NCBI GenBank assembly: GCA_031761405.1
Contig: JASEVX010000007.1
Coordinates: forward strand, 54,568,721 to 54,632,720
DNA length: 64,000 nucleotides
Source: Serripes groenlandicus
Taxonomy: Eukaryota > Mollusca > Bivalvia > Cardiida > Cardiidae
Reading direction: 5' to 3'
The position numbers and the translations under genes are program-made. Below the pieces are notes generated by a model, which ran no database searches, was not told where the DNA came from, and saw only the letters and a list, made by a program, of their open reading frames with translations. This document shows, piece by piece, positions 23,701-35,700 of this stretch; the stretch's first letter is position 1, and each line of letters begins with the position of its first letter.

Positions 23701-26700
23701 CACATGCAGATGCATTTTGATGCCTCTCCATCAAACCTTTGGAAAAAATTGTGACAATAGGAGACAATTTCCCACATGTCACTCTATTTCCATACTATTT
23801 TCTATCATGTTTATGCATAGATATTTTCAAAGTCTTCTACTGTAGATTTATTTTATTAGATAACGGTTAACCCTTTCCCACATATAGACACATTTTGACG
23901 CATCTGAAGCAGACGACTTTTGCCATCAACTCTATTCAATGGTTAAACATTCATTTAAAGAGATTTCCTATCTTTTTGCAGAGATGTTGTCAAATTTGTC
24001 TGCTTCAGATTGTATGGTATGTGGTAAAGGGTGAACGAATGTATATTATCTATGACTTGTAGCACTTAATTTTATAAAGACAAAACCCTTTCCCACCTGC
24101 AGATGCATTTTAACGCAATAGCAGCAGACGACTTTTGAAAACATTGTGGCCAAAGGTTTTTGTCCCTATGTTTTTAATGTCGTCTGCTGCAGATTTGTTG
24201 TAAAGGGTTAATTTGAAGACTTTTGAAAGCATTGCTTCACAAACTTATCTGGTTGTTAAAATATAGGTACGGTAAAGCCCTCCACAGCAGAAATCATATC
24301 TGTATCTGAGATCGAGAAAGACTGGAAGAAACAAAAATCTGAGTTCCATCAGCATTTAGTGGAATACTTCATCAAACAGCCTCACTCTCAGAGGAGAACC
24401 GAGGAGTTACCATGGCAACAGTTGATGGGTGGGGACGTTCAGGGTCTGAAGTCTTCAATGGCAGAACCTGAGTATGTGTTTAAACCCTTTCCCACAAAAT
24501 CCCAAATCTGTAGCAGATGACCTTTTGACGCAACTGTCATAGACAACTTTTTAAAAATATTGTGACAAAATGAGAAATTGCTTATTATGAGCAATTTCTC
24601 CTTTTGTCACAATGTTTTCAAGTGTATTCAATAATAAATATAAAAGCACTCATTTATAGATATTTTCAAATTAGTCTGCTGTATATTTGTAGTATTTCGG
24701 AAAGAGACAACAGAAGTTTCTTCACAGTTTCTTTGGCATACTGACTGACATTGCAGCTATAGATGATTCAATGTTTATTCCTTAGAAGCACAATTATATT
24801 ATATATTTTGTTAAATGCTATTCTTTTCCCTGACTAAGAAAATATTTGAGACGTCTGTAACAGACATCATTTGAAAAAAACATTGTAGAAAAGGAGAAAT
24901 TGCCAAATATGAGACACTGTTCTATATCAACGCTATTATTTACAGTTTATTCCTGAGTCTGTATGATGTAGAAGGGAGGAATCCATCCAATTATTACGAT
25001 CTGAAGACATACTGGTATTATCTGGAGAAAGATGGACATAAACCCACCACTGACTACCTACATTTATTACAGAAATTAAACATGGTGGATCCTGATCCTG
25101 AACCATTAGAGGTAATCCACAAGCATCTGATTATTATTTGCAAAAAACCACCCTAGCGTAGTTGACCTTTATAATTAACCCTTTCCTATCTATAGATGCT
25201 TTCTGATGCCTCTGTAGCAGACAACCTCTGCAGCAGTTGATATTTGAAAACAATGTGACAAAAGGAGAAATTGCTTAAAACGAGCAATTTCCCCTTTTGC
25301 CACAATTCTTTCAACTTTTTTCAGTAATTAAACTTACAATTATAGAGATTTTCCATATTTGTTAAATTTGTTCAAAGTCATCTGCTGCAGATTGTTGGTA
25401 TGTGGGAATTGGTTAATGAAGAACTTAAGCTCACCAGTGCTCAACGGTTCTATGGTGTAGTCTTTAGAGCATCTGCCTTGAGTGCAGGAGAGCAGGGTTC
25501 TATCCCCAGTCGAGTCACACCAATTACTTTGAAAATGATATTGATGGATTTCCTCCTAGGCGGTCAGGATTGCAGGATAGCACTACGATTGAGGTATTTT
25601 CCCATTGATATCATATTACCCAACAAAACCATATGATGTGAGTGCTCTTAAGAATTGTCTCAGTGAAACTCTTCGTTTGAGAAACCAAAACATGGGGATT
25701 GTGCATCAAATAAGGATTTAACCCTTTCCCTCATATAGACACTCTCTGACGCCTCTGCAGCAGACGGCTTTTTGAAAACATAAGGACAAAAGAAGAAATT
25801 GCTCAAAACGAGCAATTTCTCCTTTTGCCACAATGTTTTCCACTTTAAGTCATAGGTTATCCATTCAATTATAGAGATTTTCTATTTTTAGCTCACCTGA
25901 GCACAAAGTGCTCAAGGTGAGTTATTGTGATCGGCTTTTGTCTGGCGTGCGTCGTCCGTCAACTTCTTCTCCTCAGCAACCAGTGGGTCAAGTGGGATGC
26001 AACACAGAAAGCATCCTCTCAATGACCTTACCAGAATTCCTTCAAAGTTTTGGGATCCATGAAGAATTCTGGTTTCCATGGCAACAAAACGAAAAAAACT
26101 TGTTCCATGGGTGACCTGCCTCTATAAATAAAGTCTTTATTATATGTTGATTGGTCGAAAAACATGGCCACCAGGGGGCGGGCTATTTTGCCTTATATGG
26201 CTATAGTGAAAACTTAAAAAATCTTCTCATCTGAAAGTGTCAGTCTGATTTTCAAATAATTTTGTAGAAATGTACCTACGGTGACTAACTATCAGATTCT
26301 TTAAAGTTATGTTGATTGTTCGAAAAACATGGCGGGGCTATTTTGCCTTTTATGGCTTTAGTGAAAGCTTAAAAAATCTTCTCCTCCGAAAGTGTTTGGC
26401 CGATTTTCAAATAACTTTGTAGAAATATTCCTAGGGTGACCCTCTATCAGATTTCTTCAAGCCATGTTGATTTGTCGAAAACTATGGCCATCAGGGGGCA
26501 GGGCTTTTATGGCTAAAGTGAAAAAAAATAAAATCAGGTGAGCGATCCAGGGCCATCACGACCCTCTTGTTTGACAAAATATGTTCAAAGTTGTCTGCTG
26601 CAAAATTGTCTTATGAGGGAAAGGGTTAAGAACATGAAATATTATCATTGTCTAGATCTCTTTCCTAGAACTGTGCTTTATATACTAGGAACAATCTATT

Positions 26701-29700
26701 GATGGGAGTAACGAAGGGTCAACAGAATCCAGGTCATCATGGTGCAGCCCAACACAGAGTATGGAGATGATCCCCCCTCTCGTCATACCAACGATAAATA
26801 TCCCACGATACAACACCGACTCTCCACACCATAAACTCTCTGTGATAGAGGAAGCTAGTGATATTCTTTCATATAAGGTATTATCTGAGATTTACATTAT
26901 AATGACATGCATATATTGTTTTCAAATTAAAGCTGCATGTCATATACACCATTGTATATTTTCATAAAGGCAAATTAAATTAAAATACATGATGTACATT
27001 TTATCTGATCTGCAGAAGACGAATTTTGAAAAAATTTGGCAGAAGGAGGAATTGCTTTTAATGGGAAATCCTTTCTTTTTTTTATCCCTATTCAATATGG
27101 TATTTATATTTTCATTTATAGAGATTTGCCACATTTTTTCCAAGATGTTTTCAAAGTTGTCTGCTGCAGATTTACTGTATTTGTGAAAGGATTGATTAAT
27201 GCATATCTTAGCGCGAAGGTCACAATCAGGTTAATATTGTCAAGCAATAGATTATAAATTTGAAGACATCCCTCAAAAACTTAAAAGATGGGAATATCTT
27301 CATAATTGACAGTTATCAAGTTATCATTGTGTGTAAAAGAAGATTGATAGCCAACTAGGAACAACAAGCTATTATTTTTGGTTGGTGGGGGAGATTTTTT
27401 AATTAAAATTAAAATTGGTGCCCAAAAATAATTAAAATAGGATAGGTTGTTCCCTAAAAATTGCTGGTTATTACTCCCCCCGACATTTTTTCCTGGAACA
27501 GTCCTAACTGAAATACTAATGAAAATGGCATAAAACCTCAACAAAACAAGTCAGAAATAGCTAGTAGTAAAGTTTAAAATATCTAAACATTACAGGATGA
27601 GAGGATGGCAGGAGAAGAGAGAGGAGGTAGTCCCGTAGATTCAGTGTTTGTTACCCAGAGTAACTCACAATGTAAGTACATGATGAGCGATACTTCGAAA
27701 GGCATCTGCTGCAGATATGTTTATATGTTTTAACCCTTTCACTCATACGACAATTCTGCAGTAGACGACTTTGAACATATTTTGTCAAAACATAGAAAAT
27801 CTCCATAGTTGAATGGATCACCTATGACAAAAAGTGGAAAACATTGTGGCAATAGGAGAAATTGCACGTTTTGTGCAATTTCTTCTTTTGTCACTATGTT
27901 TTCACAAAGCCTTCTGCTGCAGGGCGTCTATATGAGGGAAAGGGTTAAGGGTTAATCATTTCCTTGATATGACATTTAACGCTTTCCAACATATAGACGC
28001 TTTCTGACGCCTCTGCAGCAGACGACTTTTGAAACTTTATGACAGAAGCAGAAATTGCTCAAAACGAGCAATTTCTCCTTTTGCCACAATGTTTTAAACT
28101 CTTTTCAGTAATTATACCTACATTTATAGAGATTCTGTTTTTCTTGTCTAGATGTTTTCAAAGTCTTCTGCTGCAGATTTGTTTTATGTGGAAAGAGTTA
28201 AGAGACATCTGATCACATATCCAGGAAAAAGTGTAACATCTGTAAAATCCAATGGCTGAAAACAAGTTAAGCTTATCTCATGGCGAATTGTCCATTGTGC
28301 CTCCGTGCATGTGTCTGTGTGTTTGTATGTGAGTTAACTTTTGCTTCAAACAACATCTCCTCTGTAATTTGTTCCACTCTTTTACAAAGGAATACATTGA
28401 ACTTTTCTGATATTGTATAATATATTAATTTTTAAACCTCTCCCTCATATAGACGCTTTCTGACGCCTCTGCAGCAGATGCAGAATTGTCGTATGAGGGA
28501 AAGGGTTAATCCTTTTTCTACATGCAGAGGTTAACCCTTTTTCTACATGCAGATGTATCTTTACACATCTGCAGCAGATGAATATTGAACAAATTGTTCA
28601 TGAGCAATTTCTCCTTTTATCACAAATCTTTCAATAGTTACCTTTTCGAAACTCTGTCTGCATGTGGGTGAGGCTTGATAAGGTTTTTGTGTTGCAGCCA
28701 CAAAGGAGAGAAAGCTTGACTATGGTATTTACAAAAGTGGATTTGTGTTAACCCTTTCCCACATATAGACGCTTTCTGATGCATCTGCAGCAAGCAGCTT
28801 TTGAAAACATTGTGACGAAAGGAAATCCTTTGGTCACAATGTTTCAACTTTATTCAATAATTACTTTTTTATTTAAAGAGAGTTTCCATATTTTTGACTA
28901 AAATTTATGTCTTCAAAGTGGTCTGCTGCAGATTTGTTGTATGTGTGAAAGGGTTAAGATCAATGTTAAAGTTAGGTTAAGAATACATCTTATACCTTTC
29001 ATCCCAGTGTAGGCAGTTATTGCTGAGTGTGACCTTATTTGTTTGGATGAAGCATTTTGATGGATTTTGAGAATTACACATAAATTCTTTATTTTTGATG
29101 GATTTTGAGAATTGTATATAACTTCTCCATTTGATGGATTTTGAGAATTACACATAAATTCTTTATTTTTGATGGATTTTGAGAATTGCACATAACTTCT
29201 TTTTTTGATGGATTTTGAGAATTGTATATAACTTCTCCATTTGATGGATTTTGAGAATTACACATAACTTCTTCATTTTGATGGATTTGAGAATTGCACA
29301 TAACTTCTTCATCTTGACGGATTTGAGAATTGCACATAACTTCTTCATCTTGATGGATTTTGAGAATTGCACACAACTTTTTCATCTTGATGGATTTTGA
29401 GAATTGCACATAACTTTTTTCTTTTTTTTGTTAGATTGACTTCAAATTTTGCACACATATTTGTGTCTTTGTCCTTTACACTTGCATTGATGCTCAAAGC
29501 AAGACATATGATCACACATAATTCTTCTTTATATCATCAGTTGAAGATGAGACAGAGAAGTTAGATCTGACTGATGCCCAGATAACCAAACTGACATGGC
29601 ATATCTCCCAGTTTGTACTAGATCTTGGACACATGGTGGTAGTAGAGAGAATTCTGATGGCGTTACATTTATGGCTACAAAAGGTAAGTTTTTGTGTCTG

Positions 29701-32700
29701 AAAACATACTTCAACAAATTACTTTACTTTTCCAACATAAACCTTATCTGCAGCAGTTGATGTTGAAAACATCTAGACAAAATTATAATGGCATTACATT
29801 TATGGCAGCAAAAGGAAGGTTTTATGTCAGAAAACATATTTCAACAAAATATTTAAATATTCTAATCTGCAGCAGATGATGCAGAAAACATCTAGACAAA
29901 ATTATGAAAAATGACAATAAAAGAAAATAATGATAATTTAATAAATATTTTCTTTTTTTGCAACTGACAGTACTGAAAGAGAAATTATCCTTTTTATCAC
30001 CATGGAAACACATACCCAAATTAACCTTAATTGGCACTCTTGCAATGTGTTTCTAAATGGCAATCGAATTAATATGAAAATATTGTGGTCAAAGGGAATG
30101 ATGAGCAATTTCTCCTTTTGCCACAATGTTTTCAAAAAGGTGCCTGCTTTAGAGGCTTCAGAAAGAGTCTGTTAGCAGAATATATTCTGGATGTGATTAC
30201 ATATGAGCCATACCACGAGAAAACCAACATTATGAGACTAAGAAAAAATAAATGATTGAATTGAATTTGAATTGATAAATGTTATATAGGCATAAAGTTA
30301 TCAATCAGAAATCAATTTATGTATACCAAAATGAATATTTTTAGAATGATTTGTCTGTATAATGATGCTGTCGTGTTGAAGTCAAAGTTCTCGTTTACCT
30401 GACTATGTTTAACCCTTTCCCTCATATAGACGCTTTCTGACGCCTCTGCAGCAGACAGCTTTTTGAAAACATAGTGACAAAAGAAGAAATTGCACAAAAC
30501 GTGCAATTTCTCCTTTTGCCACAATGTTTTCCACTTTTTGTCATAGGTTATCCATTCAATTATGGAGATTTTCTATGTTATGACGAAATACATTCAAAGT
30601 CGTCTGCTGCAGAATTGTCGTATGAGGGAAAGGGTTAACCCCTTCCCACTTGCAGATGCATTCTGACGCATCTGCAGCAGGCAGCTTTTGAAAACATTGT
30701 GGCATAAGGTGAAATGTCTCCATTTCCCACAACGTTTTCGACTCTATTAACCCTTTCCCTCATACGACAATTCTGCAGCAGACAACTTTGAACATATTTT
30801 GTCAGATGGATAACCTATGACTAGAAGTGGAAAACATAGTGGCAAAAGGAGAAATTGCACGTTCTGTGCAATTTCTTCTTTTGTCACTATGTTTTCAAAA
30901 CGCCGTCTGCTTTAACCCTTTCCCTCATACGACAATTCTGCAGCAGACAACTTTGAACGTATTTTGTCAAAAAATAGAAAAACTTCTTAATTGAATGGAT
31001 AACCTGTGACTAAAAGTGGAAAACATTGTGGCAAAAGGAGAAATTGCACGTTTTGTGCAATTTCTTCTTTTGTCACTATGTTTTCAAATAGCTGTCTGCT
31101 GCAGAGGCGTCAGAAAGCGTCTATATGAGGGAAAGGGTTAAATAATTGAACCCTCATTTATGGAGGATTTTCAAATTTTTGCCACGATGCTTTTAAAGTC
31201 TTTGTTGTATGTTGGAAAGGGTTAAAAGGATGATTTGTGAATCTTGTTTAAGTTTCTGCACCTTAAGTGGAGATACTGAAGTAAATAAACATGTAAAACT
31301 TAACTCTTTCCCTCATACAACAAATCTGCTGCAGACAACTTTGAAACCATTTAAGCAAAAATATGGAAAATCTCTACAAATGAAAAGATAATTATTGAAT
31401 AGGAGTTGAAAACATTGTAGTTAGTATAAGGCTGCATCTGCAGCATTCAACTTTTGAAAACATTGAAGCAAAAGGAGAAATTGCTCATTATAAGCAATTT
31501 CTCCTTTTGCTCCAATGTTTTCAAAAGTTCAATGCTGCAGATGCATCTGTAATTGGGAAAATGTTATTATCATTGTTAATAAAGCCTAGCTGCTATTATG
31601 TTAGCTGACATTATTTTATAACACCAGTAACTGTTACTCTCGTAAGACATATTTTTAAATGAAAATTGTGATTCTTGTATTCTTATATTATTTTCAAAAC
31701 CCTTATACATTTTTACCTACTTTGTTCGCACTGTTCTGTATTGTAGTGTTTTGTTTTTGTGTATACTATTGCAGGAGAGCTCATCAAAACCACAGGTTAC
31801 TAATTTTATTTTTATTTTCAATTTTCATTTTTCATTCGCTTAGGAGAAGGAATGTATTGTTAATATATGTTTGTACTCAGAAGGTTTATTTTATCATTGG
31901 TACAATACCGTAGATTGCTTTTTTTTCACAAACCTGTTGCTATATTTTACCCCCATGTTCTATAATTACCTGTACTCAGAAATCTTAAATGTTAAAAATT
32001 TGCATATGTCGAAACTAGAGGTAAAGTTAAACCCTTCCCAAATAAAACAGTTCTGCTGCAGACAACATTGAAAACATCTTGGCAAAAATTATGGAAATTT
32101 TCTATAAAAGAAGGTATAATTTTCAAATTCAGTTGAAAATACTGGGGCAAAAGGTGAATTTGTCTAATTTCACCTTTTGTCATCTGCTGCAGATGCGTCA
32201 AATGTGGTCTATATGTGGGAAAGGTTACTTTCTGACCCTGACATGTGAAAGGTCTGGTTTTATTTTTTAATTCAATGTTGAATTGACCTTTGACATACCA
32301 GACTTCAAAATTACCTCTATTTAAACCCTTTCCCACAAACAACAAATCTGCAACAGATGTCTTTGAAAACATAATGACAAAAACCTGAAAAAACCTGAAA
32401 AATCCCCATAAAAAATAGTTTATTGTTAAATAAAGTTGAAAACAATGTGGTCAAAGGAGAAATTGCTCATCATAAGAAATTTTACCTTTGGCCACAATGT
32501 TTTCAAAAGGCGTCTGCTGCTTTTACTGAAAAAGATGAAAACATTGTGGCAAATGGAGAAATTGCTTGTTTCGAGCCAATTTCTCATTTGGTCACAAGGT
32601 TTTCAAAAGTTGTCTACTGCAGAGGTGTCAGAAAGAGTCTATATGAAATAAAGGGTTAATTATTGAAAAGGTTGAAAACATTGTGGCAAATGGAGAAATT

Positions 32701-35700
32701 GCTTGTTTTGAGCAATTTCTCCTTTTGTCACAAGGATTTCAAAAGTCGTCTGATGTAGAGACATCAGAAAGCGCCTATTTGAAGTAAAGGGTTAATTAAT
32801 AGAATGTATTTAACTTTTTCTCTGAATGAAAAAACAAAACAAAATGAAAATAAAAAATAACTTCACAAATCAGTTAATCACCATAACAAGGATGTTAAAA
32901 ATAATATCTAAAAACTCTTAATCCATTCACAGGAGCATGAGCATTTTAATGCATCTGCAAAGGACCACTTTGGAAAACATTGTGACAAACGGAAGAAATA
33001 CTAATAATGTCCAATTTCTCCTTTTGCCACAATGTTTTCAATTCTATTGAATAGTTTCAACCATTTTTGGAGATTGTTCACATTTTTGCTAAGATGTTTT
33101 CAAAGGCGATTTTGTTGTAATTGTGAACAACATACAACAAATCAGCAGACGACTTTGAAAACATATCCAAACTATTGAAAAGAGTTGAAAACATGGTGAT
33201 AAAAGGAGAAATTGCTCGTTTTGAGCAATTTGTTCTTTTGTCATTATGTTTTCAAAAGGCCGTCTGCTGCAGAGGCGTCAGAAAGCGTCTATATGTGTTA
33301 AGTCACTTCACTGCTTGATCTAGGGTAATATTTTAAACCAATTCACCAATCACCAATGGACTACATGTAACATACAATGGTGTAAAGTACTACTTAATCA
33401 CAATCATTTAACCCTTTCCCACATACAACAAATCTGCAGCAGACGACTTTGGAAAACATATAGGCAAAAAACATGAAAAATCTCTGTAAATGAAAGTATA
33501 ATTACTTATAAAGGTTGAAAACATTGTTGCAAACGGAGAAATTGCTTGTTTTGAGCAATTTCTACATTTTGTCACAATGTTTTCAAAAGTCGTCTACTGC
33601 AGATGCGTCAGAATGCATCTACTATTGGAAAGGGTTAATTAACCAACAATTTAACAGATACTAAATGTAAACAAACTGACTTGAAAAGAAACATGTCAAA
33701 ACAATTAATTACAACAATCCATATTGAGTGATACAAAAAGCAAAAAATCATTATCATGCTAGACTATAATGATTTGTTTAACCCTTTACCACAGACAACA
33801 AATCTGCAGCAGACGTCTTTGAAAACATCTTGTCAAAAATATGGAAACTCTACAGTTGAAAACATTGTGGCTAAAGTGAGTAGCTACAACATGTCAAAAG
33901 TTCAAAATTCGTTTTGAGCAATTTCTCTTTTGAGCAATTTCTCCTTTGTTTCATAACGTTTTCAAAAGTCGTCTGCTGCCGAGACATCTATATGAGGGAA
34001 AGGGTTAAATACATGTATTTATAAAGTTCAAACATCCAGTTTTCAAGATATTAAACTTTATGCATTAGATCATTTTAATAGCAGACAACTCTTATCTATT
34101 ATATATCAGATAAATGTTATTCTGCGGCAGACAACTTTAAATACATCTCAACAATAATATGGAAAATCTCCCTAAATGAAGACATAATTACTGAATAGAG
34201 TTGAAAACATTGTGTCAAAAGGAGAAATTGCTTGTTTTGAGCAATTTTTTCTTTTGTCACAAAGTATTCAAAGTCTTCTACTGCAGAGGCGTCAGAAAGC
34301 GTCTATACGGGAAAAGGGTTATCCCTTTCCCATAAAAAATAAATCTGCAGCAGATGACAAAATTGTTTTTGAAAAACTCTCTATAAATGTGAGCGAATTA
34401 TTGAATGGAGATGAATACATAGAGATAAAAGGAGAGCACAATGTTGTCAAGGATATGACTGCTAGAGATGCATCAAAATATGCCTGCAAGTGGGAAAGGA
34501 ATAATAAAATAAATAATAATATTGATGGTGTTTTTTGTACATTTTTATCTTAACCCTTTCCCTCATACGGCAATTCTGCAGCAGACGACTTTGAACGTAT
34601 TTTGTCAAAACATAGAAAATCTCCATAATTGAATGGATAACCTATGACTAAAAGTGGAAAACATTGTGTCAAAAGGAGAAATTGCACGTTTTGTGCAATT
34701 TCTTCTTTTGTCACTATGTTTTCAAAAAGCTGTCTGCTGCAGAGGCGTCAGAAAGCGTCTGGTATGAGGGAAAGGGTTAAATTATGCTAGTGGTGTGAAC
34801 AGATTTAGTTTTAATATTTATGTATATATATGAATAGTCAAATATGAATTACTTTTTATCCAGGATTTCAACTTAATGAAATCTAGCTATAAGAGTCATA
34901 ATGTTTTTGTTTATACTGGCGGGCAGACATCAAACTTTCAGTTTTGCTAACTTAATATAATTTCCTTTTTTTCGACCTTTCCCATGTACAACAGATCTGC
35001 AGCAGAGGACTTTTAAAAACAATTAGTCAAAACTGTAGAAAATCTTGATTATTGAAAGCATATATAGACATTGAATTAGAGCAATTTTTCGTTTTGCCAC
35101 AATATTTTCAAATATGCTTTAGAAAACGTCTTTATGTGGGAAAGATCATCAAAAAAGGCTGTTTATTTGATATTTTGAAATGTACAGAAATATACATGCA
35201 GACGTCTTCGCAAACATGGAGGCAAAACAGGGGGAACTCTCCTTAAGCCCCCTTTCCCACATAACAAATCGGCAGCAGACGACTTAAAAGCATCTCAGCA
35301 AAAGTTATGGAAACTCTCTATAAATGAAAGAGCAATTATTGGATAAAGTTGAAAACATTGTGACCAAAGGAGAAATTGCTCATTCAGAGCAATTTCTCCT
35401 TTTGTCATAATGTTTTCAATAGTCGTTTGCTGCAGAGGCATCAGAAAGTGTCTGTATGTGGGAAAGGGTTAATGAAATGAAAGTACATGTACTGCTATTG
35501 GAAATTGTTGAAATCATAGTGGCAAAAAGAGGAACTGCTTAGCATGAGCTAATTCTCCTTTTGTCAGAATGTTTTATAAAGTCGTCTGCTTTGAAAATTC
35601 ATTCGCATATAGAAAAAGGGGCTAAAGACTAGCACAACCAAGTGGTTCATCAGTACTGTACAAACAACTTTCCTTCTAGATCAAAATGTCTGAAANNNNN

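Noticed and set aside
28913..29409. Overlapping minus-strand frames with repeated SKSIKMKKLCAILK
   Set aside because: The minisatellite translated; no start context or domain.
29049..29420. CRISPR-like regular repeats
   Set aside because: Eukaryotic context; units are directly tandem with no unique spacers.
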